From assembly GCA_020072765.1 (NCBI GenBank), contig JAIQGD010000011.1, positions 1-39,907 of the forward strand: 39,907 nucleotides of DNA, written 5' to 3'. The stretch comes from Terriglobia bacterium (GTDB lineage Bacteria; Acidobacteriota; Terriglobia; Acidiferrales; UBA7541). Shown one piece after another: positions 23,035 to 31,642 of this stretch; position 1 is the first letter of the stretch, and each line of letters opens with the position of its first letter. A program made the translations under genes and the position numbers. The notes under the pieces were generated by a model. That model was not told the origin of the DNA, searched no databases, and worked only from the letters and a program-made list of their open reading frames with translations.

Positions 23035-25029
23035 ATGGGAGTCAAACTGCCGTCCGTGCGCCGCACCGATTCGCTGTACGCCCAGCTGGGCGGAAAGGCG
23101 AACATCGCCGCGGCGGTCGAAAAGTTCTACGAGAAAGTCCTGGCGGACAAGGAGCTGCAGCCGTTTTTCGCCAAGACGAACATGACCTGGCTGAAGATGC
23201 GCCAGACGCAGTTCATGACGCAGGCGCTGGGAGGTCCCGCGGAGTACAAGGGCCGCTCGATGAAGTCGGCGCACGCCCAGCTGCTCATCGAGCCGCGGCA
23301 TTTCGAGCGGGTGGGGACGCATCTGGCGGTGACACTGACCGAACTCGGCGTGCCGCCGCAAGTGGTGGATTCGGTGATGGAAAAAATCGGAGGACTACAG
23401 GAGGAGATCGTGACCGCGAAGAATCATGAAGTGGGGGAGACCGGGCAGGGCCTGACCATGGCGCAAACGCAGGCCATGCTGGAAAATTCGCCGATCAACA
23501 TCATGCTGGCGGATTTGGACATGAAGATCATCTACGTGAATCCGGCGTCCGAGAAGCTGCTCAACGTCATCGAGAAATTCCTGCCGGTGAGCGCCGACAA
23601 GGTGCTGGGCTCGAGCATCGACATTTTCCACAAGAACCCGGCGTACCAGCGGAAGATCCTGAGCAACCCGAGAAACCTGCCCCACCGGTCGAACATTCAG
23701 ATCGGCGATCAGACGGCCGACTTGCTGGCCACGGCGATCTACGACGAGAAGAACAACTACGTCGGCCCGATGATCACGTGGTCCTTGATCACCGAGCAGT
23801 TGAAGATCGAGACGGAGATGTCGCGCGTGATGTCCATGATGGAGAACGCGCCGATCAACATCATGTCCGCCGACGTGGATCTGAAACTGCAGTACCTGAA
23901 TCCGGCGGCCAAGAACCTCATGAAGAAGATCGAGCAGTATCTCCCGATCCGCGCCGATCAAATGGTCGGCACGCCCATCGACATCTTCCACAAGAATCCG
24001 GAGCACCAGCGGAAATTCCTGGCCAACGACCGCAACCTGCCGTTCACCACGCAGATTTCGATCGGCCCGGAAACGTTCAGCCTGCAATGCAGCGCCATCT
24101 ACGATCAAAACAAGAAATATCTGGGTCCCATGGTCACCTGGGAGCACATCACGGAAAAGCTGGCCATCGAGGCCAAGGTGAGGGAAGCGGCCGAGCGCGA
24201 GAAGAAGCAGATGGAGGAGCTCAAGACGACGATGGCGACGGTGGCCCAGAACGCTTCGGGACTGGCGACGGCGTCGGAAGAACTCACGGCCGTGAGCCAG
24301 CAGATGAGCACCAACGCGGAAGAGACCGCTTCGCAGGCCAACGTGGTCTCCGCCGCTTCCGAGCAGGTGAACCGCAACCTCCAGACCGTGGCCACCGGCA
24401 CCGAGGAGATGAGTTCCAGCATCAAGGAGATCGCCAAGAACGCGGCCGATGCGGCCAAGGTCGCCAGCGAAGCGGTGAAGATCGCCCAATCGACCAACGC
24501 CACGGTCGGCAAGCTGGGCGAATCGAGCGCGGAAATCGGCCAGGTGATCAAGCTGATCACCTCCATCGCGCAACAAACCAACCTGCTGGCTCTCAACGCC
24601 ACCATCGAAGCCGCGCGGGCGGGTGAAGCCGGAAAGGGTTTCGCCGTGGTCGCCAATGAAGTGAAAGAGCTGGCGAAGGAAACCGCCAAGGCCACCGAGG
24701 ATATCAGCCGGAAGATCGAGGCGATCCAGAGTGACACCAAGGGCGCGGTGGACGCCATCGGGGCCATCGGAGCGATCATCAATCAGGTGAATGATTTCTC
24801 CAACACCATCGCCACGGCCGTCGAGGAGCAGAACGCCACGACGAACGAGACGACGCGCAACGTCAACGAAGCCGCCAAGGGCGCCGCCGAGATCGCCAAG
24901 AACATAGCCGGCGTGGCCGAGGCGGCCAAGAGCACATCCCGCGGGGCGGGCGATTCGCAGAAGGCGGCGCAATCGCTGGCCTCGATGTCCGCCGAATTGC
25001 GCGGGCTGGTCGGCCGGTACAAGTTCTAA
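23035..25029 (+). CDS. Soluble chemoreceptor: truncated haemoglobin-PAS-PAS-MCP
   Basis: 664 residues with no membrane segment or HAMP domain. Residues 12-125 match group I truncated haemoglobins: [17 protein letters not shown] with B10 Tyr32, ALGG, and proximal His80 in MKSAHAQL, followed by HFERVGTHL. Two PAS domains (149-250 and 269-370) are tandem copies sharing [30 protein letters not shown] and GPM-x-TW. The MCP signalling region (400-664) has the hairpin tip [28 protein letters not shown]. It probably senses O2, NO or CO by haem and signals to CheA through CheW. AAGGAG precedes the ATG. No CheR-tethering pentapeptide occurs at the C-terminus (GRYKF). Confidence 0.93.
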   Translation: MGVKLPSVRRTDSLYAQLGGKANIAAAVEKFYEKVLADKELQPFFAKTNMTWLKMRQTQFMTQALGGPAEYKGRSMKSAHAQLLIEPRHFERVGTHLAVTLTELGVPPQVVDSVMEKIGGLQEEIVTAKNHEVGETGQGLTMAQTQAMLENSPINIMLADLDMKIIYVNPASEKLLNVIEKFLPVSADKVLGSSIDIFHKNPAYQRKILSNPRNLPHRSNIQIGDQTADLLATAIYDEKNNYVGPMITWSLITEQLKIETEMSRVMSMMENAPINIMSADVDLKLQYLNPAAKNLMKKIEQYLPIRADQMVGTPIDIFHKNPEHQRKFLANDRNLPFTTQISIGPETFSLQCSAIYDQNKKYLGPMVTWEHITEKLAIEAKVREAAEREKKQMEELKTTMATVAQNASGLATASEELTAVSQQMSTNAEETASQANVVSAASEQVNRNLQTVATGTEEMSSSIKEIAKNAADAAKVASEAVKIAQSTNATVGKLGESSAEIGQVIKLITSIAQQTNLLALNATIEAARAGEAGKGFAVVANEVKELAKETAKATEDISRKIEAIQSDTKGAVDAIGAIGAIINQVNDFSNTIATAVEEQNATTNETTRNVNEAAKGAAEIAKNIAGVAEAAKSTSRGAGDSQKAAQSLASMSAELRGLVGRYKF

Positions 25030-25096
25030 GGCCGGCCGCGGAACCCGGACGAGCGACGGAGCATGCCAGGGACCGTAAGATCGCTGGAGACGGCGA

Positions 25097-25112
25097 CCGC
25101 GCGATCGCGCGG
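25097..25112. repeat. 16-base perfect palindrome before the UbiB-like gene
   Basis: CCGCGCGATCGCGCGG is a perfect palindrome that ends next to the ribosome site of the next gene. It contains GCGATCGC. It could be an operator, a hairpin shielding the start, or a chance product of high GC. Confidence 0.4.
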
Positions 25113-25123
25113 GGAGTGTATCC

Positions 25124-26656
25124 ATGCAGCGTAAGCTGAAGCGCGCTGCCGAGCTGGGTGGACTGGCCCGCAACTTGGCGAGTCTCCGGCGCGGCAGCAG
25201 CGCTTCGGCGAAGAAGTCGCAATTGGCGGTGGTGCAGCGGCTCGCGCGGTTGCACGGGTTGCCGCAAAAGATCGGGCAAATCCTTTCCCTCGGAGAACTG
25301 GGCGAAGACGAGCCGTGTTTCAGCTCGCTGACCGAAACCGCCCCGGGCCTCTCCGCCCAGGAGGCCTTCCAGGAAATCGAAGAAGCGCTGGGCCGTCCTT
25401 TGGAGGACTGTTTCCTCCGCATCGAAGAAGAAGGAGTGGGCGCATCGCTGGCGCAGGTGCACCAGGCAGTGCTGCGGGACGGGCGCACCGTGGCCGTCAA
25501 GATTCAGTATCCCGGCATGGCCGAGGCGCTCGATGTGGATCTGCACGCCCTGGGCTGGCTCACGGCGCCGGTGGGAGGCTTGCACCGGGGATTTGACCTG
25601 TCCGGGTATCGCCGCGAAATCGGAGGGATGTTCCGCGAGGAATTGGACTTCCGGCACGAGGCCCGGATGCTGGGGTCCTTCGTTCGAGTAGCGCGCGGTT
25701 TTCCGCGGGTGGAAATTCCCGAAGTGATCGAGGAGTGCAGCGGCCCTCGCGTCCTGACCATGACCTGGCTTGGCGGCGAGCCTTTCTCGTCCACGCAGGC
25801 ATGGCCGCTGGAGGCGCGGCGCGAAGCGGCCTCCACCTTGCTGCGGCTTTTCCTGGAGAGCTGTTTTTCCTGGGGACTTCTGCACGCCGATCCGCACTCC
25901 GGCAACTATCGCTTCCGGCTTGAGCACGAACGCCCGGTGATCGGCCTGCTCGATTTTGGCTGCGTGAAGAAACTGGATGCCCGGACCACGTGGGCGCTGG
26001 CTTCCCTCATTGAAGATACGGCGGCGGACCAACTCGAGGCCACCCGCGCGAGCGCGCACTTTGAAACGCTCGGTTTTCAGGCCCTGCTGCTCGTGCCCAT
26101 GCAGCATCTTCTCCCCGGGTTGTGCGAAATCCTGTTCGAGCCGTTCTGCACCAGCGGGCCGTTCGACCTGCACGCCTGGCGGCTGGGCGAGCGCGTGGAA
26201 GCGCACTTGGGCGAGTTTCGCTGGAATTTCCGGATGGCCGGACCGCCCGAGCTGATCTTCTTTATGCGCGCCTATCAGGGCCTGATCCAGTACTTGAAGG
26301 CGCTGGAAGCTCCAGTAAATTGGCAGGAGGCGTATCGCAGCCTCACCATGCCGGCGCTGCTTCAGCAGCCGCGAAGCGACCAGCCGGTGCGGCCTGCGCC
26401 CGCCGTTCCCGTCCTATCGCGCGCCCTGAAGATTCGCGTCCTCCAGCACGGCTGCACCAAGGCGGAGGTCACCTTTCCTCCCACCGCGGCGGAAAATCTC
26501 GTGGAGTTGTTGCCGCCGGGGCTGGACGAGAAACTCTCCCGCCGGGGCATTGATGTGGCGCGCATCGCGCGGGAAACGGCTTCCGGTGGCTTTGCGCCCG
26601 GCGATCTGTTCCAATTTGAAGAAGGAGCCAAGAGCTACCGCGTTTGGCTTGAATAA
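25124..26656 (+). CDS. UbiB/ABC1-like atypical kinase with extra C-terminal domain
   Basis: 510 residues. Signature motifs of the UbiB/ABC1/ADCK family are in order: the K-x-G-Q motif KIGQ (49-52), Ala/Gly-loop region LAQVHQAVL, lysine AVKIQYPG (Lys126), EELDFRHEA, catalytic loop HADPHSGN (254-261) and the metal-binding LDFG (Asp277). There are no C-terminal membrane helices of the quinone-linked UbiB type. Instead residues about 431-510 form a small domain (KIRVLQHGCTKAEVTFPP and PGLDEKLSRRGIDV) that I cannot name. The family are ATP-dependent atypical kinases, some needed for ubiquinone synthesis. Its place between a receptor and CheB suggests a role in signalling or membrane lipid/quinone status. 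GGGGAGTG precedes the ATG. Confidence 0.88.
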   Translation: MQRKLKRAAELGGLARNLASLRRGSSASAKKSQLAVVQRLARLHGLPQKIGQILSLGELGEDEPCFSSLTETAPGLSAQEAFQEIEEALGRPLEDCFLRIEEEGVGASLAQVHQAVLRDGRTVAVKIQYPGMAEALDVDLHALGWLTAPVGGLHRGFDLSGYRREIGGMFREELDFRHEARMLGSFVRVARGFPRVEIPEVIEECSGPRVLTMTWLGGEPFSSTQAWPLEARREAASTLLRLFLESCFSWGLLHADPHSGNYRFRLEHERPVIGLLDFGCVKKLDARTTWALASLIEDTAADQLEATRASAHFETLGFQALLLVPMQHLLPGLCEILFEPFCTSGPFDLHAWRLGERVEAHLGEFRWNFRMAGPPELIFFMRAYQGLIQYLKALEAPVNWQEAYRSLTMPALLQQPRSDQPVRPAPAVPVLSRALKIRVLQHGCTKAEVTFPPTAAENLVELLPPGLDEKLSRRGIDVARIARETASGGFAPGDLFQFEEGAKSYRVWLE

Positions 26657-26659
26657 TCC

Positions 26660-27793
26660 ATGCCGCCCATTCGTGTTCTGATCGTGGATGATTCCGTCGT
26701 CGTTCGCAAGGTCGTCTCGGACGCCCTCGCCGTGGATCCCGGCATCGCCATTGCCGGCACGGCGGCGGACGGGCGAATCGCGCTGGCAAAAATTCCACTC
26801 CTGACTCCCGATCTCATCACCCTCGACGTGGAGATGCCCGGTTTGAACGGCATCGAGACGCTGAAAGAGATTCGCAGGCTGTATCCGAAGCTGCCGGTGA
26901 TCATGTTCAGCACGATGACCGAGCGCGGCGCGGCGATTACGCTCGATGCGCTGTCGCTGGGGGCCGCCGACTACGCCACCAAGCCCAGCAAAAGCGGCGA
27001 TCCCGATGTGGCGGCGGAACGCGTTCGTTCCGAGCTGATCCCCAAGATCAAGGCCATCTGCGCGCTTCGGTCCAGTGAGCCAGAGCCCTTGCTGGAGCCT
27101 CTCCGAGGCGTTCCGACACAAAACCAGATTGCGCCGGTGGCGCAGCGGCAGGACTCCTCGCGGATCGACATCCTGGCGATCGGGGCCTCGACGGGCGGTC
27201 CCAACGCTCTGGCCCAAATGCTCCCTGCCTTCCCCAAGAATTTTCCCGTGCCCATCGTGATCGTGCAGCACATGCCGCCGCTGTTTACGCGGCTTCTTTC
27301 GGAGCGGCTCAACGACAAGTCGAAGATCGCCATTCGGGAGGGGGAGCCGGGCCAGATTGTGGAGCCGGGAGTGGCCTGGATTGCGCCCGGCGACTTCCAC
27401 ATGACCGTCGAACGCTTTGGGGGTTCCGTCCGCATCGTGATGAACCAGGAGCAGCCGGAAAATTCCTGCCGTCCGGCGGTGGACGTGCTGTTTCGCTCGG
27501 TGGCCAAGGTCTACGGCGCCAACTCGCTGGCCGTGGTCCTGACGGGAATGGGTTCCGACGGGGTGCGCGGCTCGCAGCACATTCGCGAGCAGGGCGGCCG
27601 CGTGTTTGTGCAGGACGAAGCCAGTTCCGTGGTCTGGGGCATGCCCGGCATGGTGGCCGAGGCGGGGCAGGCGGACGACATCATTCCCCTGGATATCATG
27701 GCCTACGAGATTGTCCGGCGCATCAAGAACAGCCGTTCCGCGCCCGCGCTCGCGCCCTCCCACGTTGTTTCCGCGATGAACCCGCTGCCCTGA
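26660..27793 (+). CDS. cheB: Chemotaxis methylesterase/glutamine deamidase CheB (intact)
   Basis: 377 residues: receiver domain with phosphoacceptor Asp56 (LITLDVEMPGLNG) and a methylesterase domain with full triad Ser177 (GASTGGP), His204 (VQHMPP) and Asp300 (GMGSDG). It demethylates or deamidates receptor glutamate/glutamine residues when phosphorylated by CheA, giving adaptation. It begins three bases after the UbiB-like stop with only a weak ribosome site, so it is probably translated by coupling. This is the copy likely to supply esterase activity for the cluster; compare the His-less homologue at 20422. Confidence 0.95.
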   Translation: MPPIRVLIVDDSVVVRKVVSDALAVDPGIAIAGTAADGRIALAKIPLLTPDLITLDVEMPGLNGIETLKEIRRLYPKLPVIMFSTMTERGAAITLDALSLGAADYATKPSKSGDPDVAAERVRSELIPKIKAICALRSSEPEPLLEPLRGVPTQNQIAPVAQRQDSSRIDILAIGASTGGPNALAQMLPAFPKNFPVPIVIVQHMPPLFTRLLSERLNDKSKIAIREGEPGQIVEPGVAWIAPGDFHMTVERFGGSVRIVMNQEQPENSCRPAVDVLFRSVAKVYGANSLAVVLTGMGSDGVRGSQHIREQGGRVFVQDEASSVVWGMPGMVAEAGQADDIIPLDIMAYEIVRRIKNSRSAPALAPSHVVSAMNPLP

Positions 27794-28267
27794 AAGGGCG
27801 CTGAGGAACTTCACGCAGCTCCCACGACGTCCTCGACGGCTTCCACCTCCGGTCACTCAAAACAGAAAGAGATAGTTTGCTCAGGATGTCTCCCGTGCGT
27901 GGGTGTGTCTTGTGCCCGTGGAGGTGTGGGCTGGCGTTGGCCTCAGCACAAATGGGAACCCGTTCACGGAGCTATTGGTCGCCGACGTGCATTCATGTAC
28001 CGAGCGGCCCCGGAAAAATGGCCGTAAGAATCAGGTGCGCCCGGCAATGTTTGCCGGGTTGGAGATGTAGAACGGACCGTCGATGAGAAGTCTTTAAGGA
28101 ATTCGAGCCTGGGAACGCGAGCGTTGGATGGGCTGCTGGCGGGCGCCACCGCCAATCCGTGCGAGGGTCAATTCATCAGAAGGGCCAAAGAATTCATGCG
28201 GACGAAGGCGGGCGGCGCGGCTGGTACCGGGCTGTGCCACGGGTGAAGTTGCGGCGGAGAGGCGCGG
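27794..28267. other. Intergenic region between cheB and the glycosyltransferase cluster
   Basis: 474 bases without a convincing gene. Open frames are short and overlap one another on both strands. A hairpin lies at 28040-28058. The segment separates two functional groups and probably holds the promoter of the next one, but no clear -35/-10 pair stands out. Confidence 0.5.
28040..28058. terminator. Perfect 8-bp hairpin, CCCGGCAA/TTGCCGGG
   Basis: An 8-bp stem with a 3-base loop (TGT) lies about 250 bases after cheB. It has no T-run, so intrinsic termination would be weak. A role as an operator or RNA element is equally possible. Confidence 0.3.
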
Positions 28268-29488
28268 ATGAGCCAGGGATCATTCGTGGAAAGCGAACGG
28301 GTGGCAGGCGAATCGAAGAGCCGCGGCGCGGGGGCGCGTTCGGCGGCAGGTAGGTCCTTTCGACCGGCGGGCGTCGTCGTGCGGGGCGCGGTCTATGGCG
28401 GAAGCGGCTATGCGGATGAGACGCTGGCGGTCGTTTTGGGACTGGCGCGTCGCGGGATTCCCGTTGAGCTGCAGCCCATGTACATGCACACCGACACGAT
28501 GTCCCTGCTGGCTCCGGAGGTGCGGGACACGCTGGAGGTGCTCAAGCTGCAGCGCGTGGACCCGGCGCGCAGCGTGCTGTTTCAGTGCTTGACGGCTCAC
28601 GACTTCAGTCGCGACTTATACGCCCGGTGCCGGGTTGGCCGCACGACGTTCGAAACCGACCGTCTGCCGGTGGGTTGGCTGGAGGCCTGCCAATCCATGG
28701 ACGAGATCTGGGTGCCGAGCCAGTTCAACCGCGAGGTTTTCGCGGCGGAGGGCGTGGAGGAGAACAAATTGAAAGTCCTGCCGGAAGGGGTGCACGCCGA
28801 AATCTTCCGGCCGGATGTCGAGCCCCTGGATATTCCGCACCGGCGCGGCTTCAACTTTCTTTCCATCTTCGAATGGACGCAGCGGAAAGGGCCCGAACTC
28901 CTGCTGCGCGCCTACCTGTCGGAATTCCGCGCCGATGAAGATGTGGCGCTGATCATCAAGACCTACGCACGGCCGGACCCTCGCACCGAGATCCTGCCGC
29001 GGCTCGCGCATTTCGTGGAGCGAGAAATGGGCCTTCCGCTGGAGAAGGCGCCGGCCATCATCGTTCTGCCGGGATTCATGAGAAACGAAGAAATCCCCCG
29101 GCTGTACCGCGCCGCGGACGCCTTCGTGCTCCCGAGCCGGGGCGAAGGATGGGGCCGCCCTTACATGGAGGCTTTGGCTACGGAGTGCCCGGTCATTGCC
29201 AGCCGTTGGAGCGGCCAGACCGACTTTCTTCATGACCGGAACAGCTATTTGATCGACTGCAAGGTAGTGCCGGCGCCGGCCAACATTGATGTGGAACTCT
29301 ACGCAGGCCACTGTTGGGCCGAGCCCGACTTCGAGCAACTCCGGCACTTGATGCGCCACGTCTTCACCCACCGGGAAGAAGCCAAGTGTTTGGCCGTGCA
29401 AGGCCGGCGCGAAATGACCGAGCGCTGGGACTGGAACATCGTCGTCGAACAATGGGTGAACGAATTTCTGCGTCTGCTGGGGGATTGA
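28268..29488 (+). CDS. Glycosyltransferase, GT4-type
   Basis: 406 residues. A glycine-rich N-terminal stretch (VYGGSGYADETLAVVLGL) begins the acceptor domain. DEIWVPSQFNREVF and VLPEGVHAEIF follow, then the donor domain with FNFLSIFEWTQRKGPELLL and the E-x7-E motif EGWGRPYME. This is the GT-B fold of retaining GT4 enzymes that transfer sugars from nucleotide donors. It has no signal or membrane segment, so it acts at the cytosolic face. GGAGAGGC precedes the ATG. Two related genes follow, the last with the same DELWVPSKFVR region, which implies a joint surface-glycan or protein-glycosylation pathway. The sugar and acceptor are unknown. Confidence 0.88.
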   Translation: MSQGSFVESERVAGESKSRGAGARSAAGRSFRPAGVVVRGAVYGGSGYADETLAVVLGLARRGIPVELQPMYMHTDTMSLLAPEVRDTLEVLKLQRVDPARSVLFQCLTAHDFSRDLYARCRVGRTTFETDRLPVGWLEACQSMDEIWVPSQFNREVFAAEGVEENKLKVLPEGVHAEIFRPDVEPLDIPHRRGFNFLSIFEWTQRKGPELLLRAYLSEFRADEDVALIIKTYARPDPRTEILPRLAHFVEREMGLPLEKAPAIIVLPGFMRNEEIPRLYRAADAFVLPSRGEGWGRPYMEALATECPVIASRWSGQTDFLHDRNSYLIDCKVVPAPANIDVELYAGHCWAEPDFEQLRHLMRHVFTHREEAKCLAVQGRREMTERWDWNIVVEQWVNEFLRLLGD

Positions 29489-29515
29489 TGGTGACTTCGC
29501 GACCGAGGTGAGCCT

Positions 29516-31618
29516 GTGCAACTCGCCGAGCTGCAACGCAATTGGAACGAATTCGGCAGGACGGATCCCCTATGGTCCGTGCTGACCGATGCGCGCTTCA
29601 AAGACAACAAATGGGACCCGGTCGCTTTCTTCAAAACCGGCGAGCAGGAAGTGGAGTCCGTGCTAGCGGGCCTGACGGCCCTGGGAGTGACAATGCCCCG
29701 CCGGCGGGCTCTCGATTTCGGCTGCGCTGTGGGAAGGCTCACGCAGGCATTGTGCCGTCACTTCGAGCGGTGCGATGGCGTGGACATCGCTCCGTCCATG
29801 ATCGATCTAGCCAGAGAATACGACCAGTTCCCCAGCCGGTGCCACTACCATCTGAACGAAGCCGACGACCTGGCGCTGTTCCCGGACAACACGTTCGATT
29901 TCATTTACTCCCGGCTCGTGCTGCAGCATATGGAACCGCGCTACAGCAAGAAATACATCGCGGAATTCGTGAGGGTGCTGGCTCCGGGAGGCGTTGCGTT
30001 CTTCCAGATTCCCGCCGGACCGCCGGCGCCCGGCCAAGAACCGCCCAGGGAGTGGGCGCTGCCCGAAGCGGGATTCCGGGCCTCCATCGAGATCGACAAC
30101 ATGCCGGCCACGCTCGAAGCAGGCTCGCCGCATGACCTGCAAGTGCGAGTCACGAATAGCAGCCCGGTCGCTTGGCCTCGCGGGCAGCATTCGAGCGGGC
30201 GCGACGTGATCGTACTGGGAAATCACTGGCTGTTGGCCGACGGGAAACCGTTCACCCCCGACGACGGTCGGACCGCCCTGACCGATGGTTTGCGGCCATC
30301 GGAAACGGCGTATGTTCCGCTGCGGGTTATCGCTCCCACTGCGCCGGGAAGCTACCTTCTCGAACTCGATATGGTGCAGGAAGGGGTGAGCTGGTTCGCG
30401 CCGAAAGGTTCTCGAACTTGCAGGATAAAAGTGGACGTCTGCAAAGGCGCAGGCGCGCAGCCCGTGGAAACGGCGCCGGTGATGGAGATGTACGGCGTAC
30501 CCCAGCAGGATGTTCTCGGCGTGGTGGAGGCAGCGGGGGGCCAGATCGTCGCCGTTCTAGACGATCACTCGGCCGAGCCCTTGCTCAGTTACCAATACGT
30601 GGTCACGAAAACCAAGGCGCAGCAGAAACCAGCGCCTGCGCCCGCGGGTCGAGTCGCCGCGGCGCCTAGCGGCATTCCCGATGGAGGCAATCCGGAAGCA
30701 GATGAAGCATTGTTATTGCTCAATGGTCTCGCGCAGCATGCCGCGCTGCAGGCCCGCGTGAGCGAAGCGCTCGCCAAGCGTCTGCTGGGGATCGAGCGTC
30801 TGGTTCGTGAGACGCACGAACTGGTCAACCACGTGGGCGCAGGCGTTCCTACCGGCGGGCGGTTTGCCGTCTATCAGGGGAACAACCTGGCCCTGACGCG
30901 CATCCTGAATCGTTACAGCATGTACGTGGACACCACCGACGTCAGCATCGGGCCGCACTTGATCACGCACGGGCAGTGGGAACCGTGGATCACCAGCCTC
31001 TTTACACGGCTCCTCCGACCGGGAATGACCGCCGTGGATATCGGCGCGAATTTCGGTTACTACACGATTCTGGCCGGGTTTGCCGTGGGCGCCACAGGCA
31101 GGGTCTACGCTCTGGAAGCCGATCCCCGCAACTACGAAGTACTCCAGCTGAACCTCACCGTCAATGGGCTCCTGGACATCGTGCAGTCGCGGCAGTGCGC
31201 GGTGCTGGATGCGAAAAAGCGTGTGGAGCTGCGCCGCAATCCTACGCTTCTCGGTTGCCACAGCTTGTTTGCAGGGGAACAGGGAAGCGCCAGGAATGTT
31301 TCGGTCGAGGCCTTGCCGCTGGACGAGATCATCCCCGGCAGTGTGGATTTCATGAAAATTGACGCGGAGGGCAGCGAGCCGTTCATCTTCGATGGGATGC
31401 GCAACGTGCTCGAGCGCAGCCCGCAAGTGAAAATCATCATGGAGTTCAACGTTCCCGTGCTGAAGCTCGCCGGTGTGGATCCCGCGAGTTTTCTGCGGAA
31501 GATCCACGATCACCATTTCACGGTGTCGATCATCCCGCGCGAGGGGGATTTGGAACCACTCAACGAGCAAAAGCTGCTCGATGGCCCGCTGTATGACCTT
31601 CTGTTGATCAGGAAGTGA
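29516..31618 (+). CDS. Fusion of class I SAM methyltransferase, Ig-like region and FkbM-type methyltransferase
   Basis: 700 residues. The first methyltransferase (about 55-190) has motif I ALDFGCAVGRLT (65-76), the acidic DIAPSMI loop and FDFIYSRLVLQHME. A central beta-rich region (about 195-320; NSSPVAWPRG and PGSYLLELDMVQEGVSWF) resembles an Ig-like domain, and a Pro/Ala linker with helices follows. The second methyltransferase starts near 504 with VDIGANFGYYTILAG and continues YALEADPRNYEVLQLNL, SVDFMKIDAEGSEPFIF and IIMEFN, the FkbM pattern. Both probably O-methylate sugars of the product made by the flanking glycosyltransferases. The start is GTG at 29516 after GAGGTGAG. The gene lies 27 bases from its neighbour. 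Confidence 0.88.
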   Translation: MQLAELQRNWNEFGRTDPLWSVLTDARFKDNKWDPVAFFKTGEQEVESVLAGLTALGVTMPRRRALDFGCAVGRLTQALCRHFERCDGVDIAPSMIDLAREYDQFPSRCHYHLNEADDLALFPDNTFDFIYSRLVLQHMEPRYSKKYIAEFVRVLAPGGVAFFQIPAGPPAPGQEPPREWALPEAGFRASIEIDNMPATLEAGSPHDLQVRVTNSSPVAWPRGQHSSGRDVIVLGNHWLLADGKPFTPDDGRTALTDGLRPSETAYVPLRVIAPTAPGSYLLELDMVQEGVSWFAPKGSRTCRIKVDVCKGAGAQPVETAPVMEMYGVPQQDVLGVVEAAGGQIVAVLDDHSAEPLLSYQYVVTKTKAQQKPAPAPAGRVAAAPSGIPDGGNPEADEALLLLNGLAQHAALQARVSEALAKRLLGIERLVRETHELVNHVGAGVPTGGRFAVYQGNNLALTRILNRYSMYVDTTDVSIGPHLITHGQWEPWITSLFTRLLRPGMTAVDIGANFGYYTILAGFAVGATGRVYALEADPRNYEVLQLNLTVNGLLDIVQSRQCAVLDAKKRVELRRNPTLLGCHSLFAGEQGSARNVSVEALPLDEIIPGSVDFMKIDAEGSEPFIFDGMRNVLERSPQVKIIMEFNVPVLKLAGVDPASFLRKIHDHHFTVSIIPREGDLEPLNEQKLLDGPLYDLLLIRK

Positions 31619-31642
31619 GCTGCCACCGCAGGAGGAGTGGAC

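Noticed and set aside
23395-25500. 701-residue minus-strand frame opposite the chemoreceptor
   Set aside because: Low-complexity shadow of the MCP helical repeats with no recognisable motif.
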